Origin: Rhizopus arrhizus
Lineage: Eukaryota > Mucoromycota > Mucoromycetes > Mucorales > Rhizopodaceae
Assembly: GCA_024220505.1 (NCBI GenBank)
Contig: JAKZZE010000005.1
Coordinates: 1,448,501-1,512,500, forward strand
Length of the DNA stretch: 64,000 bases
Direction of reading: 5' to 3'
Positions within the stretch are counted from its first letter, which is position 1; each line of letters opens with the position of its first letter. The translations under genes and the position numbers were made by a program. This document shows positions 11,354-22,810 of this stretch, one piece after another. The notes under the pieces are model-generated. The model was not told the origin of the DNA. It made no database searches and was given only the letters and a program-made list of their open reading frames with translations.

Positions 11354-13690
11354 AATTATTTTAAAAAAGGGAGAAAAAAGGAAAACTGATTTGAAAGAAG
11401 AAGAACAAAAAAAAAAGGGAAACTGATTCTGTTGAGTCAATTTATATCCAAAAACACACAATAAAAGCTTAGAAAAAAAAGAAAGCTAAGCGGAGTATAT
11501 GTTTAATGCCAAAATATATTAGAATTGAGATTTAAAAGTAATGGATCGTTTCCTTTTTTAACTCAAGCTTTTTTATATTTTTAGAAGATCAAGTGTCACA
11601 GTGAATCACTGAAATCTGGACTTGATAAGGCTACTTATTCTACTTTCTGTTCCACTCCTCATCCTTTATTTCTGTTTGACTTCAACACCCCCTTTGCCCC
11701 TTTCTTTTTTTGTGTTGTCTAATCTCTCCTGAACATTTTCAGATTTTTCCCCTTTTTAAGAGAAACATAACATATCGGGAGAGTGATAGATACTGCGCCC
11801 GGCAGTAATAAGCCCAAAGCAATTTTTTTCTACATTTTATTGAAATTCTGCTTTAGATTAGTGTAAACCAAAGTTCAACGTGCTATTTTTAATTCATGTT
11901 TTTTTTTCTTTTTAGTCTAGTAATTTAACTAGTCTTGTTTTTCTTTGCGGACAGAAAAAAAAAGTGGGTATAAAAGGGTTTTTTTTGTAACTAAAAAAAA
12001 TTACCCATGAGGAGATCAACACACTATAATTCCTTCATATGTAAATTTTCTTGGCTCTTTTTTTTTGTGTACCGGGATCACACTTTAGAATCATTACTAC
12101 TTTACTGATCGCAGACGTTTACTTTCTAGCTTGAAACAATCTGTTTCGATTAACTTTTATATTTTTAAGCCCATTTAATTTTGTTTTCTTTTGCTGTTCT
12201 TACACATATTGGCTTGTCTTTTACTTTATAAAAAAAGGCTATTTTTTAAAAATAGTTTCATGACGTGATACAGTTTTTCCAAATTTAACTTATTGATCGT
12301 CGAACGCGGGACCTGGTATTTTCATACCAAATTGCCCAATTGTGAATCCTCTCTCACAAAAAAGCATGCTGATAATTAAACTTGTGTTACTTTATTGGTT
12401 TACCCGGCTATCAATCTGGAACCCGTTAATATAAGAAAAAATACAAAAAAAAAGGAAAAGAAATAAACTGATCAAGTCTTGTTTCTTTCAACTGATAAAG
12501 AAAATGAAAAAGCTTTTGTGCATTTGCTTGAAAAGAAGAAGATGATTCTTTATCTAATAAAGCAGCAAGAATTATGTATCACCGAAACTAAGGGCTTCGA
12601 ATTCATCAGTTAAAAGAATTTAATTAATATTTAATCGTTATTGCCAAGTATTGTGTAAATTTATATATTTTCAACAAGAAGAATACTTTATTTAAAGCAT
12701 ACAAGTTCTGATTTTATGTTTGGCTATTATTTTGCAAGTATCCATTGTATGCTTGTCAAATTGGGCTGAGTGAGCGCATATTTATGCATATTTACAATGA
12801 ATGAGTTGGTATCAGAAATAATATACTGTGATTCATTTTTTTTTATTTGCTATCATAAGAGCAGAAAGGGAGTATACTCCATGTTAAAAATACACATAAA
12901 ACTTTTAAAATTTGGTAACTGTGAACTGGGAATCAAGCTAGTAGTTAACGACATCAACTAAAAAATCATAGTTGTAACTATCACAAGACACTAAAATGAA
13001 TCGCCTTTCCTTATAATTAACTTTTCTATTTTCATAACTTTCTTTTCCCTGGCAACGGAACTACTTCTCTTGGGCAATAAGATATCCGACAAGACTAAAC
13101 AATTCTTAAAAAAAGAAGATAGTTATCCATTTTTGTAAATAATTATTTTTTTAGGTGTCAATTACGCAATAGTGAGCTTATGCGGGATGTATGTTTTATT
13201 TGGTTATTTCAAAATAATTTTCCTATTAGTGTCCCCGATGCTATTTATTTGAAGTTTTAACTCTGGCCAATTAGAAAGTATATAAATTTTCAGCTCAGTT
13301 TTCAATCACCCAATTAGAAGTTTTTCTTTTTCTACACACATGGACAAGATACTGGCTGATAAAGTTCTGAGAGGTAGTGCGATATATTATGCTGATACTC
13401 AAAAAGCCCCTTGTAGTTCGTCAGACTTGATTCAGACTTAGGAAAAACTGAGAAGTAATGACAAAAATACCTAATGTATTACTCTTTCAGAGTCAACTTC
13501 ATAATATTGTATCCATCCAATAAATAAATTCTTCTCAAAATTTCTAATCAGCGTATTTCCTAATTTGATAAGATTTGGATAAAGATGATTCAGGAATGCT
13601 TTAAGTGACAAAAAAAAATGACGAAAAAGACATGTATAAAAAGCATAAAAAATCGAGCTCTAACATGTTATAAATTATAGCTCAAAAGCA
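11354..13690. other. No gene seen; upstream of chitin deacetylase and left flank of a DIRS element
   Basis: Over 2.3 kb of AT-rich sequence with T- and A-runs. The right-hand part (13321-13690) has short stretches that may be old repeat sequence, but nothing identifiable. A segment at 12290-12350 carries a GTTCGAC box and an ATGAAAAT hairpin loop on the minus strand, resembling a tRNA, but it does not fold into a full cloverleaf (see rejected items). The bases nearest 11353 should carry the chitin deacetylase promoter. Confidence 0.45.
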
Positions 13691-14439
13691 ATTATTTTAA
13701 GATACCAAATATTAAGAATAACTATTTCAAGGAAAATGAATTGAGTTTATCAAATGTGGCTTTACTAAAACTGAATTGTATTAATATGTACAATCAAATT
13801 AACAACGACTCTTCTTCTGCAAGCGATGAAAGCATTCAGAAAAAGGTAGAAGCAAGTGCTGTTATGAATCACAGCAACCAAATGACCATAGACCAAATCA
13901 TGGTTCATCGCCCTGTAAACACAATCAAGGCTTATTCTGCCAAGTAAAAAAAAATGGAAAGTATCAATTTTTGCCTTGGGCTGAGAATCGATTTTGGTCT
14001 ACGCAAAAGCTATTTCTAGCATGTATAATATACTAAAAACACTTGGATGGAGCGCCAATGGTTCTTTGGTCAAGACTTTTCTGGACACTAGAAAAGGAGA
14101 AAGATAAGCGTATAAAACTAAAATATGAAGACCGAGGCAAAAGCACGCTAAATAATGGTTACTTAAAGGAGGAGTTCAAGAAATTAAACAGCTTCTTCTT
14201 TACCAAAAAAAGTGATATTCGTAGTTGCAACGTTATGCCGTAGTCAAACAACTCTCGGCATGGGATTTGCTTATCTTTTTTAGAAGTGAAAAACTAAGAT
14301 CTCATCGAATGTATTACTCTGGTTGCTGCAATTGCACACATAAAAAACCCAAACGCACAGAAGAATTGAATATGGTTTGTCGTTAAGGCATCGAGATGTC
14401 GAGTTCGCTCAATTGGTACCCTAACTCTATCAACACCAC

Positions 14440-14900
14440 AGATCACAATTTACACGGATAGCTCCGACTCTGGCTGGGGAGTGAGCTCACTAATGACCAA
14501 AAACTTTGACTTTTGGAACAAGGAAGAACAAGAAACGTCAATAAACATTCGCGAATTGAAAGTAGTATACTTTGCATTGAAGATACATGCAAAAAAATTA
14601 GAAAATTGTACAATAAGGGTTTTTACCAACAACACGACAGCATTGAAATACACAGTAAGATTTGGAGGACCAGCATCACTCCAACTATAGGAATTAGCAG
14701 TGATGATTCAGGACATCTGCAACGAATACAATTTGAAGGTAGTTTATCAACATATACCGGGGATAAAGAACACCAATGCAGACCTACTATCAAAGCAACA
14801 GCAGCCAGTTTACTAACGGACAATTCCAAAAAAGATGTTTCAACAGATTTCACAACAATGGGGCCATTACAAATCGACGCTTTTGCTGCGACACACAATC
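14440..14900 (+). pseudogene. DIRS RNase H domain, frameshifted
   Basis: The frame from about 14415 reads ITIYTDSSDSGWGVSS, then INIRELKVVYFALKIHAKKL and RVFTNNTTALKYT. This is the RNase H fold of DIRS elements with the first Asp (YTDSS) and the Glu (RELKVV) present. The third acidic position, normally T-D-N, reads T-N-N, so the domain has also lost a catalytic residue. After a frame change it continues as ICNEYNLKVVYQHIPGIKN and later LYINPPWKL-like sequence. It degraded RNA in the RNA/DNA hybrid of the element during its replication cycle. Confidence 0.75.
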
Positions 14901-15204
14901 ACCAACTGAAGAGATATTGGAGTCTTCACCCAGATCCAATGGCAGAAGCTCAAAATGCGATGGCTGAAGAAGGAAATGTACTTAAATCCTCCTTGGAAAC
15001 TTATTCTGAAGGTTATACAACAAATCAAACTACAGAAGATCCATCAGATACTTCTAGTGACTCTATTCTGGCTCAGTCAGTTCTGGCTTCCAATGATTTT
15101 GAAGATAAAGCATCTAGACAATCTTATGATTATGAAGATCAGCAAGAAGTTTTCCGTAGCCGCCTGGAGATTATGAACGAAAAAAGGCGCAAGTCTGGTT
15201 AATG

Positions 15205-16209
15205 AATGAAGCTAGTATTAAGTACATAGCCAAGTTAACAAGAAAGAGCACAGAGAAAGTATACGACAACGGATGGAAGCACTGACAATAATGGCCTTAT
15301 CAACAAGACCCTTAAATAGATCCAACAGCCTACAATAGCACCAATGTATTACATTTCTTGGTCGACAACAACAAATTTAGAATCAATCATCTTAATACTT
15401 TAAGATCATGCATAATGTTTGTATTTCGAGTACTTCATCCGGAGGAGATCCCTCTAGCTAATCAGTCTATTATTCAAGCCTTCTTTGCAACAAATCGTAG
15501 ATCAGAAATCAAACTACCCTCAACTTCACAACTAGAAACCTGGGACATGAATAAGATGACAAATTTTCCAGTATCAACTTGGGCAGACTCAAATAGTCTA
15601 ACCTTGTATGATTTGCAACTGAAGACAATCACATTACTATATCCAGCTACCATAGCCAGACCAAGATCAGATATTGGAAGACTACAATTTCAAGACATCA
15701 TCTTCAATTTTGAAGATTCAAACAACTCAATTCCTACAGGTGTCAAGATACACTTTAGAGAACCAAAAGAAACTCAAGTTAAGACTACAAGGCTTGATCT
15801 TCTACAAGATACTCGTTTATGTCCGGTATCCACTTTATACCTGTTTACCTCGAAGAGTAACCATTTGCGAATCAATCTACCAACTGATCATACTTTATTC
15901 TTGGCACACATTGATAAACTGGAACAAGTTGCATCTATTCGTCCCTCAACGATGTCAAGTTGGGTTAAATCTATCATGGCAAGATCAGGAGTAGATACCA
16001 CCATATATAAAGCACATTCAATAAGATCAGTTTCAAGTACAAAGGTAGTAGAGAAAGGACAATCTATTCAAGCAGTAAAGGAGAATGCCGGTTGGAGCTT
16101 CAACTCAAATACTTTTGAAAGATTCTATACAAACCAACAAATCAAGACTCTTCAAGTACAGCAATTACCCATTCAATTTTTTCTCAAGCTGAAAATTTTA
16201 TCACATTAG
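15205..16209 (+). pseudogene. DIRS tyrosine recombinase, long remaining frame
   Basis: From 15358 an open frame of 283 codons holds most of the recombinase. It begins VDNNKFRINHLNTLRSC, reaches the first catalytic Arg region (ATIARPRSDIGRL), the box II H-x-x-R (YKAHSIRSVSSTK) and a box with the nucleophile Tyr (NTFERFYT). The N-terminal part (15205-15357, MNEASIKYIAKLT and following) has an in-frame stop, so the whole protein cannot be made. DIRS elements integrate a circular DNA with this enzyme instead of an integrase. The last codons (TTNNPNVGEAKSNN) run into the terminal inverted repeat. Confidence 0.8.
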
Positions 16210-16253
16210 GAGACAGGGTGGAGCCAACTGAAATTGATTTAAGAACTACAAAC

Positions 16254-16509
16254 AATCCTAATGTTGGCGAAGCGAAGTCGAACAATGTGATAGATGCCCC
16301 ACCCATGGTATCGTCGATACTTAGGCTTTTAATTTGTGTTATTATACTTTGTATCTTATTCCCTTCCTCAAAAAAAATTGAATATATGCTTAGGCAGAAA
16401 GATATAGGGAAGAAAGGGAAATTTATTATTTATTGCAAAAACGAAAATAAAACGTGGTTCAGAGAGTATTTATCACATTATTAAACTTCGTTTTGCCAAC
16501 ATTAGGATC
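16254..16509. repeat. Imperfect inverted repeats at the DIRS 3' end
   Basis: The left arm starts at 16254 with AATCCTAATGTTGGCGAAGC. The right arm, read on the minus strand from 16509, starts GATCCTAATGTTGGCAAAAC. The similarity continues through CGAAGT..AA.AATGTGATA for about 40-45 bp in each arm, with about 165 bp between. DIRS elements carry inverted terminal repeats and internal complementary regions used to circularise the DNA, and this hairpin fits that role. The right arm abuts the broken end of Tc1 copy A exactly. Confidence 0.7.
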
Positions 16510-17205
16510 TGAAACCTCCTCCCAAAAACATCCCTAAACCATAGCACTACCACCACCCCCACTTGACTGTAGATACTATATTTCTTTCATCATAATGCTC
16601 TCCTTCCTTTCTGAGTACCCCTTTTTACCGCGTTTACTGTCTTCCATACAAAAGCGCGGTTCATCAGACCCAAATAACGTTTTTCCATTGACCTTCGCTC
16701 CAATTGATATGTTCCTTCGCCCAGCGAAGCCTACTTTTGCGGTGTCTTGTAGTCAATGTAAACTTATGAGCTGCTCTGTACAGTTTGAAGTCAAGTCGAA
16801 CTTCGTACGAGCGAGGAGTTTCTATACAAACAAAAACATCCTGCTTTGCTAACTCCATGCTGATTTCTTTATAAGAGACAAAAGGATCCTCTCTGATTAT
16901 CCTCTTCAAGTGCATTTCAATTCTTTTGTTTATTTTCAATGAATGACCTGTTTGCTTATGAGGCGAAAGGTTGCCATAGTTATCAATCTTGGCTTTTATA
17001 TCTTGCACAGTAGATTTGTTCAAGCCAACAAGTTCTGCAATCTCTCTAATCGTGTGATGCGTTCTAAGAAGATAAAAGCCCCTCCCCCTCATGCTTTACT
17101 TTCTTTTGTTCCATCTTCAGATATAATTAAAGGTTGTGTGCAGTTTATGGAGATTCGAGCTGACATGCTTTTTTAATCAGTTGATGGATAAGAAAAAGGC
17201 AATTT
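16510..17205 (-). mobile_element. Tc1/mariner-type transposon copy A, 3' half missing
   Basis: On the minus strand the transposase N-terminal half is open for 142 residues from about 17092: HTH region THHTIREIAELVGLNKSTVQ, then ETPRSYEVRLDFKLYRAAHK, RLRWAKEHINW and QWKNVIWV. The first catalytic motif should follow as W-S-D-E, but an extra G (TTGGGTCTGATG, 16661-16680) shifts the frame. The same extra base is in copy B (35861-35880). Homology to copy B starts near 17205 and breaks off at 16510, where the DIRS inverted repeat begins. The remaining 3' half is not found on the other side of the DIRS element. Confidence 0.8.
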
Positions 17206-17402
17206 TACTAGTTTAAGCATAATCTTTTATTTAAGGCCCAATTGGCAACTATACTTTGTTATGAGGTTAAAACTATCTTCAATATTTTTTTTTTTGTTAT
17301 TATAAAAAGCTTGCTTTATAACTATCTGACAGGTATCGGAGTTTGATACATAATACTTTGAAATGCGATTTTTACTTCCTGTTTAAATTATACTTTTTAG
17401 AA

Positions 17403-18182
17403 ATGCCAAACATCTTGATTGGAGCAACTGGTAGCATTGCTACTGTTAAAATACCTTTGATAGTTAATATTTTAAAACAGGTAATTTTTCTTTAGTTTAA
17501 CAATAAAAAAATAACATTTGAACTGAAATAAACCGCAATTTAAAGCATCCAAATGTCAATGTTAAAGTTGTGTTGACTGATGCTGCGCATTTCTTTATAA
17601 AAGACGAAATAATTGATTGTGAGATATACAGAGACAATGATGAATGGAGTGTAAATATATGAAATTTCTTTTTACGTAATAATAATAATAATAAGATGAC
17701 AACAGAGTTGGGAGAAAATATCAGATCCTATATTACACATAGAAGTAGGGATGATATCAATAGAGGGCTGATTTTTTAATGTTATTTAATTATTTAGTTA
17801 AGAAACTGGGCTGATATCATGGTTATTGCTCCACTGGATGCAAACACATTAGGAAAGATTGCAAATGGCTTATGCGATAATTTATTGGTAAAGAAAAGAG
17901 ATATTGATATACTTGTACTGAACAAAAATGATGTAGACTTGTGTACTTCGAGCTTGGAATGTAACAAAGCCAGTGGTTGCTTGCCCTGCAATGAACACCA
18001 GTATGTGGACACACCCTTTTACTATAAGGCATTTGGATGTGCTAACAACCATACTAAAATTTCAAATCATACAACCTATAAGTAAAAAATTAGCATGCGG
18101 TGATATTGGTATGGGTGCGATGGCAGAACCACAATTCATTGTTGATTATACTTTAAATATTATCAATAAACAAAACGTTTAA
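17403..18182 (+). CDS. Phosphopantothenoylcysteine decarboxylase (PPCDC/HAL3 flavoprotein)
   Basis: Five exons (17403-17480, 17546-17650, 17706-17744, 17798-17887, 17937-18182) join to 558 nt, 185 residues, close to animal and plant PPCDC. The enzyme decarboxylates 4'-phosphopantothenoylcysteine to phosphopantetheine in coenzyme A synthesis, using FMN. Visible family marks: MPNILIGATGSIATVKIP (flavin-binding start), the active-site His in ILHIELRNWAD, VIAPLDANTLGKIANGLCDN, the P-x-M-N-x-x-M-W substrate clamp (PAMNTSMW) and the Cys in LACGDIGMGAMAE. All key residues are present and it looks like a working enzyme, not a HAL3-type regulator with long extensions. One exon is only 39 nt. The gene starts about 200 bp from the end of Tc1 copy A. 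Confidence 0.93.
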
Positions 18183-18512
18183 TTTTCATTCTGATATGTA
18201 ACGACAGAGAGAAGAATAACACTAAATAATATGAGAGATATTGCTTTTTAATTGCTTTGTATTTGAATTGTTGAAAAAATAGAAGCGAGCTCGCTTTGCA
18301 TTTATACTTGTCCAAAAAAAAGAAAAAAGAAAAAGAAATCATAAAACCTAGACGTGCCAAAGAAAAAGTCCAGATGGGAAAATTCATTAAAAGAAAACCA
18401 ATATCTATAAGTATACATAATCATTTATTTAAGAACTAGTCAATCTGCTTTGTCACTCATTCAGTAAGAACTTTGTAAAGGAACAAAAAACATTCCTGCT
18501 GAGGATCGGCCT

Positions 18513-19457
18513 TTATTCTTCCATTATAGCCTTCAAAGTATCGGCGGTTGTGCGTTTCGGAGGGGCGAGTTCGATAATTTCCTTGCTAGTTGGAGCTTCA
18601 GAGAGCGAGCATTTACCTTGCCACAAAGCTTCGCAGCTAGCCAAAAACGATGGCAAGTATTTCTCTGGAAAAATTCCCGCCGTAATTAGGCCATTGATCG
18701 GGCTTGTAGCTTTATACTCTACATCTTGCACTTTGACGCCAACATACTGCTCAACCATCTCCACTATCTGTCTTCCAGTAATGTCTTCTGGTCCGTTAAG
18801 AATGTATCTGACTTGATTATGTGGAGTGGGATTGTCGAGAGCTAGGAGGTAAGCCCCAACCTTGCCCACATCCTCTGGGTCAATCATCGCCACGGGAGCA
18901 TCAGCAGCCAGTATAGTTGGTAATGTTCCTTGGTTTCCGGTCTTTTGGTACTGCTTAATCCAATCCACGATAGGAGCGATGAAAGTATTAGTGAAAAGAT
19001 TTGGCTGGAGAGAAGTCCATTGTAAGCTTCTGAATTCTGGCTGACTCAGCAGGCTCTCAATGGCCCAGTGCGTGCGGCCGTAGAAAACTGGGCTGGAAGG
19101 ACTTACGTGTACTGCACTTGTCGAAAGTTTCACCACGTACTTGACTCCGGCTTGCAGCAAAGCAACGTAGAGTGCAGATTCATCCAAAAATTGGTGTGGC
19201 AAGTTATGTGATGCAACGTACACTTTAACCACTTCTTGTTCTTTGAGCCAATCAGCGTCGATGGTGGTCCAGTCTTTCTCTTGCATCTCCACAAGTGGTA
19301 GTTTGGCGAGCTTCTGGGAAGTAGGACTATTCAAGGAGCGGGTAAGACCAAGAATTCGGTAATTGCTATTCTTTGATGCAAGCAACGTAGGAAGGTTATA
19401 GACGACACCCTTACCAGTGTTGCCGGTTGCGCCAATGACAAGGATAGTGGGAGCCAT
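18513..19457 (-). CDS. NmrA-like NAD(P)-binding Rossmann protein
   Basis: A single-exon gene of 314 residues. The N-terminus MAPTILVIGATGNTGKGVVY carries the G-x-x-G-x-x-G dinucleotide motif (residues 9-15) of the NmrA/isoflavone reductase-like atypical SDR group. Further family signs are KYVVKLSTSAVH, a Y-G-R-T-H-W-x-I-E segment in the place of the usual active-site helix, WTSLQPNLFTN and the C-terminal VEQYVGVKVQDVEYK. Members act as NAD(P)H-dependent reductases or as redox sensors. Codon use is richer in G/C than the AT-rich neighbours and there is no intron, unlike most genes here, which would fit horizontal acquisition but does not prove it. Confidence 0.85.
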   Translation of the reverse strand: MAPTILVIGATGNTGKGVVYNLPTLLASKNSNYRILGLTRSLNSPTSQKLAKLPLVEMQEKDWTTIDADWLKEQEVVKVYVASHNLPHQFLDESALYVALLQAGVKYVVKLSTSAVHVSPSSPVFYGRTHWAIESLLSQPEFRSLQWTSLQPNLFTNTFIAPIVDWIKQYQKTGNQGTLPTILAADAPVAMIDPEDVGKVGAYLLALDNPTPHNQVRYILNGPEDITGRQIVEMVEQYVGVKVQDVEYKATSPINGLITAGIFPEKYLPSFLASCEALWQGKCSLSEAPTSKEIIELAPPKRTTADTLKAIMEE

Positions 19458-20265
19458 GTTAATAGGATAGACGTTGTTGGTCTTTAATAATTCAGGTTAA
19501 ATTGTTGGTATTTATAACGACTTGATTATAAGTCAAAAAGCAATTACAAATTAAAGAGCAATTATTCAGCGACAGGCTTCTCGAACTATCCTTACCCTCT
19601 AAAAACCAAGGCCGTGATTATCTCCGACCATGGGTCTAAGGTTAGGTCGTTTCTTCAAATATCACTTGTACATTAGATTTGTAAAATTGGCATGTTAATA
19701 TCTCTCGCTTAATAGAGTTAACAAACAAGTCAATCAATTAATGGGCCTCTTGAACCTCTTTATTGTGCAAGATTGAGGACGTTAAAGACAAATTGTGTTT
19801 TAGAATATAACAATACAGTTTAAGATTCGAGGTAATATGAAATAAATTGTGTTCACCTTTTTAGTCAAATTGAAGCAGTAACAAGATCTACAATGCTTCT
19901 TGGACGAATTCATCAAGAAAATTTGCACCAACAGGAACAATGTGAAAAGCCAGCATCTTAGTATTATTTTTTTTTATGATTGTAATTTATTTTTAATTTG
20001 TAATAGTGCGGCGCTAGAATAAAACCCTCATACAGAAAACAGTCAGTGCATAATATAATATTTTCACTTTAACCTTGCATATATTTTATATTAATGCAAA
20101 TACGTCCGTTGACGGAGACGAGGATGAAAATGTGGTAACAAGCTCCAAGAGCCGCGCTTTATTTTCCTTTTATAGATAAAAAATAATAATAAAAATAAAA
20201 AAGTACCTTGAAACCTCCTTTTTTCCTTCATACCTTCAAAAGCCGCGCATTCGTGGACTAGGTTA
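19458..20265. other. No gene seen; between NmrA-like gene and DIRS deletion derivative
   Basis: AT-rich spacer. The part nearest 19458 should hold the promoter of the minus-strand NmrA-like gene. From about 20100 the sequence becomes richer (two GCCGCGC blocks at about 20152 and 20243) and is probably the 5' end of the DIRS element whose first ORF begins at 20266. I did not find an inverted copy of its 3' end here. Confidence 0.4.
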
Positions 20266-21516
20266 TGAGTGATATCGAATTTACTGAAAACAATGAATGA
20301 ACCTACACACAAAATGAGATGGAAGAAATTATCCGCAACGTCGTTCGACAAATGGACGTTGAAAAAGAAGAAAAAACCAATGGAAACGAAATACCATTGG
20401 ACATCTCTAATGAATTGGCCAACACCCCATCGCATCAACTCCAGGAGAACTTTAAGAAGTTCAGAAGAGAAACTCAACGATACACGTTGGATGAGTGGAC
20501 AACTCCGGAAAAAATCAACAAAACCATCTTACCTTATCTCAAGAGACACTCAACTGAAACAGCAATTGTTGTCAACACAATATACAAAATCACAGAAAAC
20601 ACTAGATTCCAAGCCAGAGTTGCAATGGAAATCTTTGAGCAGCTACAATACGTGCTTCAAGAAGCAACCTCTCAAGCAGAAGCAACTGCGATTATTGACA
20701 AATGTAGAGAGCAAAGCAGACGTTTGGCAGTCTTTGGGCTTGCAACAGCAAAAGCACAAGAAAGGGAAGCAAGAGCTTATTCAGACAAAGCTCTTAAGAT
20801 CCCCATCAGCATCCGACATCTGGAGTTAGCAGAAGAGGATCCAAAAACCAAGAATGCCTACAGTGATGAATTTCTCAACAAATTCCACCAAGCAAACTTT
20901 GAACAGAAACTTGTTCAACAAGCTAGTGGAAGTCGAAGAGGCGGTAAAGGCAATGGGTTTGTCTCTAGAGGAAATGTACGAGGAGGTAGTAGGAGACACC
21001 AATATGTGCCTGGTATCAACATTATTTGACTTTCTAAAACAGTCAAGCCACCTCAGGAGTAATCTTCCGGTAGACCATCACCTATTCCTGGCGTATATAA
21101 ACGAACCTGATAAGCTCAAGTCAGCTAGTCCTTCAACAATAGCCTCCTGGGTTTCTGGAGCAATGGAAAAAGCAGGTGTTGACACAAGAGAATACAAACC
21201 ACATTCAATTCGTTCGGCTTCCAGCACAAAAGCAGTGGAGAATGGAATTACTATTCATCAAGTCAAACAACATGCCAATTGGAGTCATCGATCCAATACA
21301 TTTGAAAAGCACTATTTCAAGCCATCTGCACAGCAAAACAATAGCACCTATATAGAAAACTCAATTTTGTCTTCACAAGGAGAACATACCACGTTGGAGT
21401 CCGAGTCGCAGTCAACAAGGATTATTGAAGAAACGACCAACAATCCTCACATTGGGAGTGGAACGACTGTATCAGGCAAAATATCTTCAATATGTATACC
21501 TCCAAAATCGATGTAG
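20266..21516 (+). mobile_element. Internally deleted DIRS retrotransposon: gag joined to recombinase end
   Basis: ORF1 (gag-like) starts at ATG 20266, has one early in-frame stop after MSDIEFTENNE, then is open to about 21026. It has helical motifs (EEIIRNVVRQMD, TLDEWTTPEKINK, AMEIFEQLQYVLQEA) and a Gly/Arg-rich end (GSRRGGKGNGF). Near 20985-21010 it switches in another frame to the C-terminal third of a DIRS tyrosine recombinase: MCLVSTLFDFLKQSSHLR, HHLFLAYI, SPSTIASWVSGAMEKAGVD, then H-x-x-R (PHSIRSASSTK) and the Tyr region (NTFEKHYFK). The whole RT/RNase H and most of the recombinase are missing. It matches the 15830-16140 recombinase closely in layout. Confidence 0.8.
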
Positions 21517-22770
21517 ATCCACGTTTTAAAGATGGTAAGTATCTTCTATTGTCTAACTATCGATTCTAACTCTACTATAGAAATCATGACAGCAGTATTT
21601 GATTTGCAGTCAGCAGGCAAAGCTGTTTCTGTCAACGCAATTGCTCAGTAAATGACTCATTTTATAGTGAACAGTTACAATGACGTGTCATTCTTCGTTT
21701 AGAAGGCTGATTGGATCAAGAGAATCATTACCACTTTGCAATTAACTAACACAGCGTTTGTAAATTTATTCTTTTTAAATCAATGTATCGCTGCCTTGCG
21801 TTAATTATTTTCCTATCTAGTCAGGAAGTAAAGTTAATTTCGAGAAAAATTTCTGCTACATTCAAGATAAAGCATTAGGTATAGAAAATAATTTATTATT
21901 CGGAGCCAACGATTTGGTCACTATGACAAATCACCAGCCAACGACATCCTCATTCACATCCTTAGCCACCGCTTCATCATCAATTAATAGTAAACAAACG
22001 AAGCTTGATGATGTGGATAAAGTCAAAATAAGAAAATCATACAGTAATTTGAATGAAGAAAAGATGTGGAAGCTTAAAACAGGACATTTGTAGAGAGACA
22101 AATGGAACGTTTCGCCTTAACATGCAACTTCGAGCAGTGAGTCTTTTTTTAGGTTTTAATGTCATCATTTTAGTGACTGATTGATTTTTTTAGTCCTTGC
22201 CACTCACTCATATTTGACAGTGGAGATAAATGCTGGGATGAATACTTCGCTGAAGAAGAGTTAATTGAGATCAAATCATACCAGCTAAAAAAGTTCCCAC
22301 CGTTACCTTTAGAGCTGAAATGATATCTGCAAACTTTACTTAAATACATCTCTCTCGACTTGGATACCTTGTATTGTAAACTTAGCACAGTTCTACTACA
22401 TCCAGTAAACGATTCAACCAAAGAATGGGCTCAGTCTACTATTCTTAGCACCATCAAGCTATTCATGTGCAATTATATCCCATTGATGGACTAAAGCGAA
22501 AGCGATATCATCAGAAGAATTTGGATTCTCCTTGATACTGTAGTCGATCACTCGACCATCATCTCTAGAAGGTAAAACATTTAGCCTCATTTTGACTTGA
22601 CTTATAACATAATATCAAATATAGCGGGGGAAAATCAAGTTCAGCATCGTCAGACAGTCGCAACCAGAGCAGGACGATTGCGAGCGTAGACCCAATGGCA
22701 AGGAAACTCTGTGGCCGCAAGATCGATATGATCTTTAAAAGTACTTCCGCTGAGCTTTCCATATGAATCG
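21492..22770 (+). pseudogene. Decayed member of a Mucoromycota-type PD-(D/E)XK nuclease-like family
   Basis: Exons can be followed from ATG 21492 (MYTSKIDVDPRFKD), across a GTAAGT...TAG intron to EIMTAVFDLQSAGKAVSVNA and QKADWIKRIITTLQL. Later come PCHSLIFDSGDKCWDEYFAE (22199 on), SESDIIRRIWILLDT, and after an intron SSSASSDSRNQSRTIASV and RKLCGRKIDMIFKS. This order (S-L-I-x-D...W-D-x-Y-F, R-R-I-W, G-R-K-x-D) matches a large family I recall from Mucorales proteomes. The G-R-K-x-D followed by a conserved E suggests a PD-(D/E)XK nuclease-like core. Several stops (for example after PLELK near 22322) make it a pseudogene. Its first exon overlaps the end of the DIRS recombinase frame. Confidence 0.6.
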
Positions 22771-22810
22771 GATGACTGTAGCAGAAAGGCATATATTTAA
22801 ACTTGTCATG

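Larger units (their letters stand above)
13700..16510 (+). mobile_element. DIRS-type retrotransposon, decayed (RNase H and tyrosine recombinase recognisable)
   Basis: In order I can read the RNase H part of a DIRS polymerase (14440-14900), a post-RNase H segment (YLNPPWKLILKVI, 14975-15100), and a tyrosine recombinase (15205-16209). It ends in a hairpin of imperfect inverted repeats (16254-16509). RT motifs are not recognisable between 13950 and 14430, where the frame is broken. The segment at 13741-13947 (QIMVHRPVNTIKAYSAK) is of uncertain origin and might belong to another recombinase-type element. Several stops and frameshifts show it is inactive, although the recombinase frame remains long. 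The left end was not found. Confidence 0.75.

Noticed and set aside
12290..12350. tRNA-like segment on the minus strand (ATGAAAAT hairpin loop, GTTCGAC box)
   Set aside because: The T-stem does not pair, no acceptor stem was found, and the anticodon-like loop has the wrong size. At most it is a tRNA relic.
13741..13947. Possible Crypton or Gcr1-type recombinase start (HRPVNTIKAYSAK)
   Set aside because: Only one short motif is readable and the following sequence does not continue the family; kept as an uncertain part of the DIRS region.
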